DNA of 64,000 nucleotides, from the NCBI GenBank assembly GCA_905250125.1, contig CAJNOL010000204.1, forward strand, positions 1-64,000, read 5' to 3'. Under the pieces are notes generated by a model, which made no database searches, was not told the origin of the DNA, and saw only the letters and a list, made by a program, of their open reading frames with translations. The stretch's first letter is position 1. Each line of letters opens with the position of its first letter. This document shows positions 31,401 to 43,800 of the stretch, piece by piece. The position numbers were made by a program, and so were the translations under genes. The DNA comes from Rotaria sordida (taxonomy: Eukaryota; Rotifera; Eurotatoria; Philodinida; Philodinidae).

Positions 31401-33416
31401 CATTCTATACTAGATGAACAATGATGGCAAGGTTTCTAAAAAATCGGATATAGTAGTTTTTATGCTCCTAAAGCTTTTTTTAAATAATGCCATTTTAAAG
31501 AGTATAAAATGAGATATCGCCGCATTTCCTTAAAAAGTTAAAAGTATCATAAAAAGGGAAAAAGACGGTTTTTAGTCGATTCTTCGATAGATTTTGTGAT
31601 GTTTTTAACTTTTTATGACAAAATCGTGGAAAATGCGGCGATCTCTCTTATTATGCTCTTTAAAATGGCATTGTTAACAAAATAGCTTCTGGAGCCTAAA
31701 ATAGTCTTGTATACAATTACTATTGCGGACTTTTTGAAACAATCTAACAATAGTTGTTCAATCTTACTTCAATAGAAAATTCTTAACATATATTCAAAAA
31801 GTGCGAGAAAGTCTAAGTCACACTAATTACTTCTAGCTCTAATCAGCGCTAGTTTTAAGTGGTTGAACAATCAGTGAAGACTTTATGATAAGACTTTCAT
31901 AACATAGATTACTAATTACATTGAATATTGTTCAAATAAATATACATATTCAATAAAAATACAAAATAATTATATCCTTTATTTTCTTTTCTAGTTTTTG
32001 CTAACATTATTTATTTTAATTGGCATTGGATTGGGTATATTAACAGCTTTAGCATTTTCTTCTGCACCATATCGAGAATTTTATCTTGCTAATTATACAT
32101 TAATTTTACCCGATGAACCATATATATCAAAAGTTGATTCTTATGAAATATCAATAACACTTGCACAAAAAAATTCATTAACCTATGATTTATATGATAG
32201 TATATATGAACAAATATCTATACCTTTTGGTGCCAATATAACAAATATTAGTTTATCATATATATCAACACGTGGAAGATGTTTTGCTGATACATCAATT
32301 ATATCTGAAACAATACGAGAAATTTTACGACATATATCAAATAAATTTTTTTTTATTTCAATTGGTATTGTCACTATATTTTATACAATAACATTTGTAC
32401 TTGCTCTACAACGACAAAATCCTCGTATACGTGCTTTAAAAAAAAGTTTAAATGTATTAAATAAATTCAATGGTCATCCATTAAATAATGATCATCATCA
32501 TCGTCATCTTCAACAACAACGTAATGATTCAATAATGTCATCATATTCTGTAATGTATTCACGAATAAAAAATAAACCATTAAATATTGAATCAAAAAAT
32601 TTATCAACAGATGATAATCAACAATCTACTATGTCAAATTTCATTAATAATGATATATTTAATGATCAAAATATTTCAAATGAACCAAAAAATGATTTTC
32701 AAATAAGTACATCAGAAACACCATCAGATGATTTACAAACATCAATAGAAAAATTTTCAAATATTAAACAAGTTTCATTTCAAATTGAAAATGATGATGA
32801 TGATGAAAAACAACAATTATCTTTTATAACAAATTCCATTGATAATGATTTAAATCAAAATACAGAAAAATATTATAAACTTCCATGTCCATGTTCAACA
32901 ACACAACATTTATTAATTAAATTTCATTTTATTCAACCAACATTTGATTTACATCAATGGTTTTATTATTGTTGTTGTTGTTTTGTAAAAAAATCTTCGT
33001 CAACAAATGATCATCAATTATCAATGTTAAATTCAAATGAAGATGAAATAACAACAATATTTCCATCAACATTATCAAATTCTAATTCTCAACGATCATT
33101 AATATCAAATAGTGCTATTTTAAAAAGACAACTTTATCGACATCGTTTAAAACAAATACGTATGGCATCAACATTTTTATTAATAACTGTTTCATTTGTT
33201 GTTTTTTATTTACCATCAATATTAAATGCTGAACGTTACATAAAAAGTCCTTTAATGATTTATTATTTATATTTATGTACACATGCATTAAATCCAATTA
33301 TTTATTGTTTTATGAATAGAAGTTTACGTGATTATGTATTGACAATGTTTAAATGTCGAACAAAACGCATAGAACGTAATTGTACAAGTGGTGCAACAAC
33401 AATTCTTGAACGATAA
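28482..33416 (+). CDS. Rhodopsin-like (class A) G-protein-coupled receptor, ligand unknown
   Basis: Two coding exons, 28482-28853 and 31995-33416, join in phase 0 to give 597 codons; the intron is 3.1 kb. Seen: TM1 with GTLGNGII, TM2 with ACVDLW, TM3 preceded by LCRFYS and ending ALDRFLNI (DRF in place of DRY), TM4 at the start of exon 2, and an extracellular loop 2 of about 75 residues with NYT, NIT, NIS sites and the partner cysteine (GRCFADT). TM5 is at about 243-265, followed by a third cytoplasmic loop of about 245 residues rich in Asn, Ser, Gln and Asp. TM6 (FVVFYLPS) lacks the usual CWxP. TM7 has HALNPIIYCF and the tail is short. The long third loop recalls aminergic and some peptide receptors, but no ligand class can be assigned. 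Only about 9 residues precede TM1, so an upstream 5' coding exon may exist. Confidence 0.88.
31331..31797. repeat. Foldback element (family B) in GPCR intron
   Basis: The arms pair around a centre near 31590. Left inner arm: AATGCCATTTTAAAGAGTAT; right: complement near 31655-31675. The left end CTAAGATGCTAAGCAT resembles the end of the brat-intron copy at 55174-55793, and both carry GATGGCAAGGTTTCT-like and CTTAAAAAGTTAAAAGT segments. Confidence 0.82.
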
Positions 33417-35067
33417 AAATTCTTTTATAAAACAAAACAATCATTTTTCATTTATATATTTTAGTTTTTTCTTTCTTGTCGTGTATGTAATTTTGTGAAC
33501 AATTTTAAAAATTATTATGGAAATAAGGAACAGAATCAACAACAACGATCTATGTAAAATACTTAATCAAATCTTCAAAAAAAAAAAAAAAAAAGGAATT
33601 GAAAATTCATTTAAAGAGTTAGGCCTTTACATTTGCAGTATTGATTGAAGATTAAAAGTATAATAACAAACACAAAAAAAGCAAAAAAATACGAAAATAA
33701 TAGAGTAGTCTTTGAAGGCATTCGTTGAAGAATCTCATAAAAGTGTTTATCTGATAAGCTTCTTGTTTAATCGTCATAGAGTTCGATCATCATGGCTGTT
33801 CATCCAAGTGCTATCTTCAAAGCTTGCGGAATTAGTTCGATAGTACACTGATCAGTGTGCACATGATGAGTGAGATGGAGATTTTTCGATAAGCGAAAGT
33901 GATGGTTCAGTTGAATTTTATTGCGAAGAATCTCACATGATTGGTAATTCCTTATGGCTTGTAGAATTTCGAAATACATTTTAATCATCACTCAGTATAT
34001 TTCTTTGCTAATTTTGATTAATACTGTTTAATTATTATGTTTTTAGAATTTATCAAAGGACTCATTATGTATCTTGACATTAAATCGATCAGATAAAAAT
34101 TAAGATTTATTCTTTTAGAGCATCATTTTTGTTAAATTCTATTGGAAAAAGTAAAACTAAAGAAATTTTGAAAAAAGCAAAAAGATCTCCGTAATCAATT
34201 GTTATCGAATAACAATAGACAATAATCAATTTATTTTTCAATCGGAATTAAACTTGAGATTAATGAAATATGTAACTCTCTGAAATTCCAAATATTGATT
34301 GAAATCTATTGTTGGATTGAATTAGAGTTTATAGTACCAATTCTTCATAACTGAAAAAATTCGAACAACAGTGTTATACTTAACAATACAGAATTACAGC
34401 TAAAGAGATTAAAAGATGAATTTTATTTCGTAATATTTCGAAGTTTATAACACAAATGTTATCTTCACACGTCAATTGAGAAAACAAACCTACAATAAAA
34501 TTTATTTTGTTATCTAATTCAATATAATAACCGTATATCAACATTTTTTACATCAACGCAATATATCACCTAAAATACATTGTACTACACGACTCGGCCT
34601 ACCCAAACATATCTAATAAATTGAATGACTCATCTTTTGATTCTTTAGTTGCAATTATGTATTCTTATCATACATTGGCTATAGTAAAGATACTATTCAT
34701 ATTAATAAATATTACACTTCATCATCACGTTTATTACACGCGAACAGCAATATGTTTTCCTTGTCGACAATGCTGGCATTTCTAAATTTGTCTCATAAGA
34801 ATGTTCTCTCAAAAGAAAAAGAATATAAATTATGTTTATTGTTTGACGACAGATGATATATTTATCTTATGTCATTCTCACACTTACTGCATTAGACTTA
34901 ATAATATTTCAATTCTAATATTCTTTCTTTTTTTTTCTCTTTTAACGTTTATTGTTCATATTCAACATCATTATAAAAAAGACTTTTTTTTTTTTAATAC
35001 AACGTGATTATATTATAAAATTTATTAGATGATAAATTTAAACAAAAGCGTTTCACGATCAATTTAA
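33417..35067. other. GPCR 3' flank, no gene seen
   Basis: A poly-A run is at about 33578-33594 and an ATTAAA possible polyadenylation signal at 33651-33656. A 64-codon minus-strand frame at 33800-33991 has no recognisable family and includes a palindrome (CACTGATCAGTG). Confidence 0.45.
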
Positions 35068-35868
35068 AGGATGTTCCATAATAACTGACGATAGATAGTT
35101 AATAACATTTTTCATATTTTCTCTTGACATAGAAGGCTGAAACTTTTATCACATATATAATGAGTACGAAAATTATGCAACAAGGTTTATTTAGAATCTT
35201 TTTCCATTGCCGTAAGCATTAGAAAGAATTCGAATGAAGATAATAATTTTCAACAAGAATATAAGAAAATAAAAATGATTATCAAATTCACAAAGATAGG
35301 AACTTCAGAAAACTAAAACTCTAGTTTTTCAACATCTAGAGCACGTAAATATATTTTAGTTTAGACTACATAGAACGATAGAGTAACCGTCCTCTGCAAA
35401 ATGAGATATCGCCGAGTTCTTTAGTCTGAGATACAGCAATTTAATTGAAGATAAAAAAAATGACTTTAGGGGCTTCCATAAGATTGCTGTATCTCACCTA
35501 AAAAGCGTTGCAGAGAATTCAGAGACATCGTGTTTTGTAGAGAATTATTTGCTCTATCGTTCTTTGTGGTCTAAACAAAATAATATTTACTTGTTCTAGG
35601 GATTGAAAAACTAACCTTTTGGTATTCGGTACGGCCTTGTCTTTGGGAACCTGATAATAACTTTTATTTCTTTATATCCCCTTTTGGACACTATTTTCTC
35701 TATTCGAATTCATTCTAACGCTAATGATAACGCCAAGGCATTGAAAAGAAATCTTGTTGAATAATTTTGGTACTCATTATATGTGATAAATTTCAACCTT
35801 CTACATGTCAAGAAAAAGTATGAAAAATGTCGTTAACAATTTATCTTTAATTATCATGGGACATCCTC
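35068..35868. repeat. Long foldback element with GGATGTYCCAT termini, about 800 bp
   Basis: The termini are GGATGTTCCATAATAA on the left and the complement of GGATGTCCCATGATAA on the right. Pairing continues through arms of about 380 bp, including TTTCATATTTTCTCTTGACA, TATAATGAGTACGAAAATTA and AGAACGATAGAG. The inner part (35395-35545) has AAAATGAGATATCGCCG. No coding capacity seen. Confidence 0.88.
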
Positions 35869-36170
35869 TATACTTCAATGTTATAGGGATCTTATTCATC
35901 TGCATTCTTGTACTTATTAAAAAAAAAAGAAGCATTGCTTTATATGAATTTTATCATAAAAACAATATTAATATGATGCTAAAAACTAGAACAAGATTAT
36001 ACTAAAATTATGTTGGATAAATTTTGAATGTTAAGACATCTAATCAAGAGACTATAATAAATTTTCTTTGTCTAGATTGTTTTTAAATCATATAATAACT
36101 TTTAAATGTATAAACCGACTGATCGTGGCTTTTTTTTAAATCACTCTACAGCAAAACTCAATCAGAAAAC

Positions 36171-36898
36171 TATACATAATGTCTCAAAAGTCCGATCGGA
36201 AAACAAACATGAATAAATCTTCAGTAGTTCAAACGATTTACATTTTTCTTTACAGTTTTATTCAGTGTACGCATTTCATAATAAACTATAGAAGTCAGAA
36301 TTAAAATAGTTTTAGTCATGATCATATTCAAATTAGTCACAACTATAAAACTAAAAGTGAACTTTGGAAGAAAAAGCAATACACCAACTGGATATTACAT
36401 TTGGACTATATTCCAACGATTTTGTAAAAGTTGTGTTGTCGAACACCGATCATATTATGAATGCTCGAGAATAATCAATAAAACTTGTGAATATGAGCTA
36501 GGATCAATTGTTGGGTCTATCACAAAAACTTGTTCAGTGCTACAAACAACAACTTATCGAATTATGACGAAAAATCTCTTATTAAAATCATACAAGATGG
36601 ATTTTGTTCAACAGCTTTACAATAAAGAGTGACAAAGTCGTTGGAATGTGGCCCTAAGTCTAATATTCAGTTGACGTATCTTGTTTTTTTTTTTGAAAGT
36701 TCACTTTTAGTTTTCGTTATACACTTGTGACTGATTGGAATTTGATTATCAATAAAACTATTTTAATTTTCACTTCTATAGTTTATTCTTATATGTGTAT
36801 ATTGAATAAAACTGTAAAGAAAAATGTTCATCGTTTGAACTACTAAAGATCCATTTGTGTCTTTTTCTGATCGGATTTAAAAAGACACTGTGTATTCA
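36171..36898. mobile_element. Long-TIR DNA transposon relic
   Basis: Inverted arms of about 180 bp: left about 36171-36363, right about 36700-36898. They share TCAGTAGTTCAAACGATTTA and GAACTTTGGA-like / AAGTTCACTTTTAGTTTT segments. The interior is not symmetric and contains the transposase fragment listed separately. Confidence 0.8.
36366..36670 (+). pseudogene. Decayed Tc1/mariner-type transposase fragment (helix-turn-helix region)
   Basis: The frame between the long inverted arms ends in a segment (TTTYRIMTKNLLLKSYKM, then DFVQQL) with the spacing of the second helix-turn-helix of Tc1/mariner/IS630 transposases. In that family a recognition helix T..R.L is followed by a conserved L.PYK.Q.VQ.L. 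The frame stops at 36630-36632, and a plausible continuation (QSRWNVAL) follows the stop. No DDE catalytic domain is present. Known family pattern plus visible similarity; I could not run a profile search. Confidence 0.6.
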
Positions 36899-36941
36899 TT
36901 GAAAATAAATTGAAATGTTCAATAAAATCATCTCCAAACTA

Positions 36942-37410
36942 GACATGCACCGAGCTCGAACTTTCCGAGTTCGGCCATTTTCGATACTAGGAAAAGTTCG
37001 TATGCGTGATGGTTGCTCATCGCATTATTCGCTACATCGTTGACTCAGTTGAGTTTGGTTTTTCTCGTCAAGGAAAGTATTTTTTATAAAATTTGGCCAA
37101 AGATAATCGGAATCGAGGAATCCGATTCTGTAATTGATTTTTCGAAATTTTGAGTTTGATTTTTTCCAAAAAGAATTTTTTTACTAAAATATCGTATTCT
37201 AAGAAAAAATTCATTTTTTTTGCTAAAAGATTATTTTTTGTGTAAAAAACATTTTTCAGCAAAAAACTATTTTTTAATAAAAAAACAATAATTTTTATGG
37301 AAAAAATCAACCTCAAAATTTCGAAAAACCGATTACACATTGGAATCTCTCGACGTCCGGGAATGACCGAACCCGGGATTTCCGATGTGTTCCAGGGTTC
37401 GGTGCATGCC
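36942..37410. mobile_element. MITE with CATGCACCGA termini flanked by TA
   Basis: The left end GACATGCACCGA and right end TCGGTGCATGCC are inverted and directly flanked by TA on both sides (36940-36941 and 37411-37412), as expected for Tc1/mariner-type insertion. The interior forms a second inverted repeat (TTTCGAAATTTTGAGTTTGA near 37139 and its complement near 37305) around an A/T-rich centre. No coding capacity; the minus-strand frame is low complexity. Confidence 0.82.
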
Positions 37411-37871
37411 TACTTCAAACAAATTAAATATGCAACATTTGCAGTTAATAAAAATTGACAATTGGTTTTTGTTTTTAAATTCATTATATTTTAATCACAA
37501 GACTAGTTACATACCTTTCAAGAAATAATCGATCTTGAAATTTCTATTACTTTATATTATTGTTATTATGTCTCTCAAACATGTGCGCATACTTGATTAT
37601 TTATTATTATAAAAACCCGGCTATTTATTTTTGCGTTCGATATACGACTTTGTCGGCCTCTTTTTTTTCTCATTTACGTTTTGTTGTTAACTGTTATTGA
37701 TCGGGAGAAAAAACATTGAATACGTCTACATATATATATACATGTTTTTTTTTACCTACGCGTCACTACCGACGGGTACCATCAACAAAACATTTTACGT
37801 GTGCTTTTCGTTCTGATATTATTTATCAGGTGTATACATCAAACGTAAACGTGAACAGCATCTTTGTTATA

Positions 37872-40800
37872 ATGGCATTAAAAAAACATACGACTCGTTT
37901 ACCTTCTGATTCCAATGAGTCAAGTAATTCTTTTATTATTATTTTTTCATATGTTAAAAAATATTTTTAATATTTATAGATCTAACTCAAAATCCACATG
38001 CGTTTTTACGTTTAACTATATTAAGTTTTCAAGTTTATAATAATAAATATGTTGATTTAAAAGATGTTAAAACACAAATTGAACTTAAAGAAAAACATCG
38101 ACCTGCACGAGATAAAACTGAAAGTAAAATTAAATGAAAGAAAATATATATATATATATATATATGTTTTTTTAAAATAAATATTTCGTTTATTTTCTAT
38201 TTAAGAACCAGCACGAATAAAATTTCCAATGTATAATGAAAAAGAACAAGGTATAATATTTGACGCTGGTTTATTAGATAAAATCAAACGACGAATGATT
38301 ATACGAATTCATGCAAATAATGAGACTTATACATATGAGTCAGATTTAGATGCATTAAAAAAATTAGCTAATGGACATCGACAGCGAGTATATGATTATT
38401 GATTCTTTTTCGATAGAAAATTTTTATATTTTTCCTTTAGTTCCACTTTACACCACGAGCACAAGCTGACATAATTATTAAGCATAAAGGTAGATTTATT
38501 GAATATTTTCATGAATAGAATGAAATTTTGTATGAATTCTTCTTTATTGTTTTAGATTCATTAGGTCGAACAATTTACAATGGAAATATTAGTCAAGTTG
38601 CTAATCGTTATGCTGAACGACGACAACAAGTTTATAAACATTTTGGTCATGAATTTGTACCAAAAATATTTAAATTACCAACATTTTGCTCTGTTTGTTC
38701 AGATTTTCTTTGGTAAATATGTTGATATAGAAACAAAAAAACAAAATAGATTTCTTGTGTTTTTTTTTAAAGGGGATTTTCTTATCAAGGTTTTCAATGT
38801 CAACGATGTGATTGTGTTGTACATCAAGGTTGTTATAGTCGATTTGCATGTCCATGTAAAGGAAAAAAATATACTGAAGTAAAGATTATTGTCTTAGATA
38901 ATCAATTTTGATAATTTTTATTTTTTCAATTTAGCTTAAAATTGATGTGGCTCATCATTTTGAACAAAAACCATTTTCTTTAAAACCAGTATTTTGTGAT
39001 CATTGTGGAAGTTTTATTCGACCTGGTAATGCACAAAAATGTTCATGTATGAAAGAATTATTATTTTGTTTTTTTTTTGTTTTTGTTTAATTTTTAATCA
39101 ATGTTTTATTTTATTTAGATTGTGCAGTGACTATTCATCGTCGTTGTATATCAAAAGTAGGTAATTATTGTGGTTGTGAAGAAAATGTTTTAGCTTTATA
39201 TGCAAAATGGAAAGAACATGTATGTTGACCAAAACCAAAAAATTAAAAGAGAATTTTGTTTTTGAAAACGAAAACATAATTTTGATTTTTAGCATGATTA
39301 TGAATCAGATTATAATTATCAATATAATGGTGATTTATATACGATTTATTCAAATCTTAATAATATTGATCAACAACAGGATACACAAAATGCTATTGAA
39401 CGTATATCAAAATGTTATCGACCGAATATAACTTCAGGATTTGATGTTAATCATTTTAAATTAATACGTTCATTAGGTCAAGGAATGAATGGATCGGTGA
39501 GTAGTTTTAGATTTTGTTTTTATTAGATTTTTGAAAAAAGAAAATGTTTGTATTTTAATTATACAATTGAATATAAAAGTAAAACTTGTATAGACTTTGT
39601 TTTTGTAGGAAATATGGAATTGAGATTTTTATTATTATTTATTGAATCATGTCTTACGTTTTTATCCTTAAACAGGCCGACGTTAAATATCAAAAGAAAC
39701 TTCTATGAGAATTACTTGAAGCTGAGCATAGAACAGTACAGTCCTGCTGCTTAACTAGTTAAGCAAGAATAGTGCATGATCAAATTTTTTTGATCCCGGT
39801 CTCGGTAATTTTCTTTCCACCCGCTCCTGCTACAATGAGAGATTATCGGAATTGTTTTTTTAAGGATTTATCTATTGATAGCATATAATACATTTGAACT
39901 GCATCACAAGAAGGACATAATTCTGAAGTATTAACTCTTACCTTCATCTGATCTTTCGCTTTAAGTATCACTCTTGTTCTCACTTTCAGTCAAGTACCTG
40001 CTCTCAGCATAGTTCTCTTTGTTTTATGATAAGATGTATAGCGAGACTTATAAAAAAATAAACTCCAGAAGCTGCTTGTCACAGCGCCAGTAATTTACTT
40101 TCTAGTGATTCCGATTATGTCCTTGGTAAGTCTAATCTGGTTCCGGCCTAGAGAAAACTATTTCAGAAGTTATTCTTACCACAGTCTTAAAAAGTCCTTC
40201 AATATTCGTTTTTTTTTTAATTTTAATTAATCGACGACTAGCACTTTCTTGAGTCATCTCTCCTGAATTGTGTTCATGTATAAGACAATTCGCTGGAAGC
40301 CATAGAATATTTAGCTAGAATCTTTAGTTTCGGTTGGAATAACTTTTTTCTTGCAGTTTCTCTCCCATATATCTCTACACACAGTATATGAGCACGTCCT
40401 GTAGTCTTATATGCTTTGCAGAGAGTCAAATTAAAAGTTTAAGAACTGATCCATTCAGTGGAATTAAATAAGATATCTCCGACATTCAAATGAAAGTAGA
40501 TGAGAATTGGAGAATGATATTAATGATACAATTGTGCTAACTCGATTAATATTTGGATTTAGAAGTTAATAGATGTAAACAAATAGTTGATCTAGTCATA
40601 ATTTTCAAAAACAAAAATCACTAAGAAAACTTTCAATTCTCATCTGACATATATAGCTAGATAAATTTCATTTAATATCATCTCCATTCACAAATAGTGA
40701 AATACATTTCGTTAGCAATGGAACTTGTTAGACAAATAAATCAAACTCATCTTAATCAATCCAGTTAGATTAGATCTTCTTTACCTTGGTTTTTTAAGTA

Positions 40801-43800
40801 AATTATTATTTAAGAATATATTTATATCATGTGAAATAAATAGATTAGAGGATAACTACTACTTTGATATCTATTTTACAAGATAGAACATCAGTATGAG
40901 AATCTTGTCTATCAAACATGACGCTCTATCATGTTTTACTGTACAGAGAAGGGACATGACTGAACAATAAAATATCTATATGATATAGTCATATGATGGC
41001 ATAATTGTTTATCTTTCTTTTTTGTTGATTTCACTTGGTGTGATCTAGATTTTCAATTTATGATAATCTTTGAACATATGCATTAAGAATAATTTTGATC
41101 TGAACCCTGTGCATATAGAGAACTCAACTAGGCTGGCTTTCAGAAAAAAAATCACAAGTTTCGAACAAAATCTCTTCGAAATATGAGACTTTCAAGACAT
41201 AGACACTTTTCCATGGGTCTTGTATAGAGCATGCACATTCGAAAGCTTCATATGTCGAAGAGACTTTGTGAAAATTCGACGATATGAGTTTTTCAAAAAC
41301 TCTGGATCTCTAGAAAAAAATTTTGATAGCTTAGTCAAATATTCATAGAAACTCAAATCCTTTCAGGGTTTTTATTAGAACACTATGTAGTACCTATAGG
41401 CAAAAAAATTATTGAAATCGGAAGGTAACAGTTGAAGAGATTCCTTCGTCAATGTAGCACTACGAATGAATTCAAAAATATTTCCTCTCAGATTTGTCAC
41501 ATTTCAGAAATTTATCATGATTTCATAATAATTGTTCGAACGAAAAAACTTTGAAAATGATTGAATCTTGGAAACTGAAACACGATGACTGTGATCAATC
41601 GTGTTCTATTCAACTAGAACGTTTTCTTTTTTTTTCAAATTTCTATTTTTTTTCTAAATCTTCGAAAACCTTATAATTATATCTTTATCTGAAGTGATTT
41701 TATGAATACGAAATACAAAAATTACCGCTGATTAACAATGCTATATTTAATAGAATTTCTTTTAAAATAGGTTTATCTAATACAATATGCTCGAAGTTAT
41801 TATGCAATGAAAGTACTCCGTAAAAATGTTGTATTAGAAGGTCAAGATTTATCTTATGTTATGTTAGAAAGAGATATATTAATAAAAAGTCAATCAAATC
41901 CATTTATTGTTCAGCTTATATATGCATATCAAAATGCTGAAAGACTTTTTTTCTTAATGGAAGTAGCTCGAGGCGGTAATTTTTACCGTATTCTTATAAA
42001 ACAAGCACCAAGACCATTTCGTTATGAACGTATTGTGTTTCATGCGGGTGAAATAGCTTGTGCACTTTCATTTCTTCATTCAATACAAATTGTATGTTAA
42101 AAAAAAGTCTTATTATTATTAAATAATGCATATATATGTATATATATATATATATAGATTTATCGTGATCTTAAACCAGAAAATGTTCTTGTTTTTCAAG
42201 ATGGTCATATAAAATTAGGTGATTTTGGTTTATGTAAAAAGAATATTGATCAATATCCTCGAGCAACAACATTTTGTGGTACACCAGAATATATAGCTTA
42301 TGAAATCTATAAACATTGTGAATATGATGAAAATGTTGATTGGTGGTCATTAGGTATAATGATATATGAATTATTTACATTTATTACACCATTTTATGAT
42401 GATGAAGAACTTCAAATAGAAGATAATGTGCTTTATAAAGATGTTTGTTATCCAGAAACAATGCCAATAGAAGCTAAACAGATTATATCTGGTTTACTTG
42501 AACGTGATCCAAAATGTCGTCTTGGAAATAAACGTTCACCACATGGATTATTAAATAAACAACCATTTTTTAGGTAAATTATCGAAATTAATATTGATTC
42601 AAAAAACAATTCTTCTTTTTTATTCTATATTTATTAGTCCACCATATACGTTGGATAATATTGAACATCAACGAGTACCTCCACCATGGACTCCAACTGT
42701 ATGTATATTCGAAATAATGAATTTTTAATATCTGACAAAAATATTTGTGAGAAAAAATTGAATGAATAAAATTCGGATTTGTCATTCGAATCTACAAGAT
42801 TGAAATAATTGTTTTCACTAAAATCTTATAGATACCATATGAGACTTATAAATCCAAATCCATGTCGTTCAAACCGCTCGAAAACCGGCGGTTCTCCTGT
42901 ATGATTCATTTTTGTATCACACCGCATGAATATTTTTTTTATTCTTACAAAATTGTTAGATTTTAATCGAAATTGTGTGTAACTGTAAATGAGAGTGCGC
43001 TGAAGCCGTCGGTACCAGCCACAACAGCTAAAATTCACTTAGTTTTCGAGTTTGATTTTTTTTTATTAAAGATGGTGCCACAAAAATAGTTATTCGTTAG
43101 ATCACTTAATCAAGAGAAAAATTAGTGGCGCCATCTGACATAAATTATTGTGGAGCATTAATATGAACTTTTTTTGACTTGCAATCAATTTTTTCAAAAT
43201 TGAAAATAATAATTCAGCAGTAAAATTTAAAAAAAAATGAGAAAACCGTTCGAACCGTCGGTTTTGATAAAAAATTGACGAGAGGAAAACCTTGGTGAAC
43301 TTATCAGAGTCCTGTTTCAATTGATAAATCACTTTAGAGTTCGAACTCTATGCATAAAGTAGATCTCAATGACGTATAAAAAACTTCATAAGAAAAAGTT
43401 CCTGATATTTTACTCGCAAATAGGTCTACTTGTGAGCGAGGACTTCTGCAAAAATCACTTATATTCCATGAAAGATGCGCGAGAATGTCATGTTTTGGTA
43501 GAATTTAATATCTCGTGAGGAAAACATTCTTTTAGGCTGAAATTTTCAGAAAATTTCACTCATAACTAGATCTATTTGCGAGCAAAGTATCAGGTCAAAA
43601 TATTACCATTCAATTTCTCGGTTTATATTGTACCATATAGGCTTAAACTTTAGTAAAATCGCTAAAATTCTGGAGAGGAGATTTAACAGGAGTTACCTCA
43701 CTGGCATCTATTGTATTCACTTTATTTGAACACAGATGAACATATTATTCATTTCAAAAAAGAATGGACTCAATTGTTTGTTGAATAACTCGGAAACGCT

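Noticed and set aside
33800-33991. 64-codon minus-strand frame in the GPCR 3' flank
   Set aside because: No recognisable family and no splice partners; could be a decayed element fragment but cannot be supported.
37068-37340. 90-codon minus-strand frame
   Set aside because: Lys/Phe/Leu low-complexity translation of the A/T-rich interior of a MITE.
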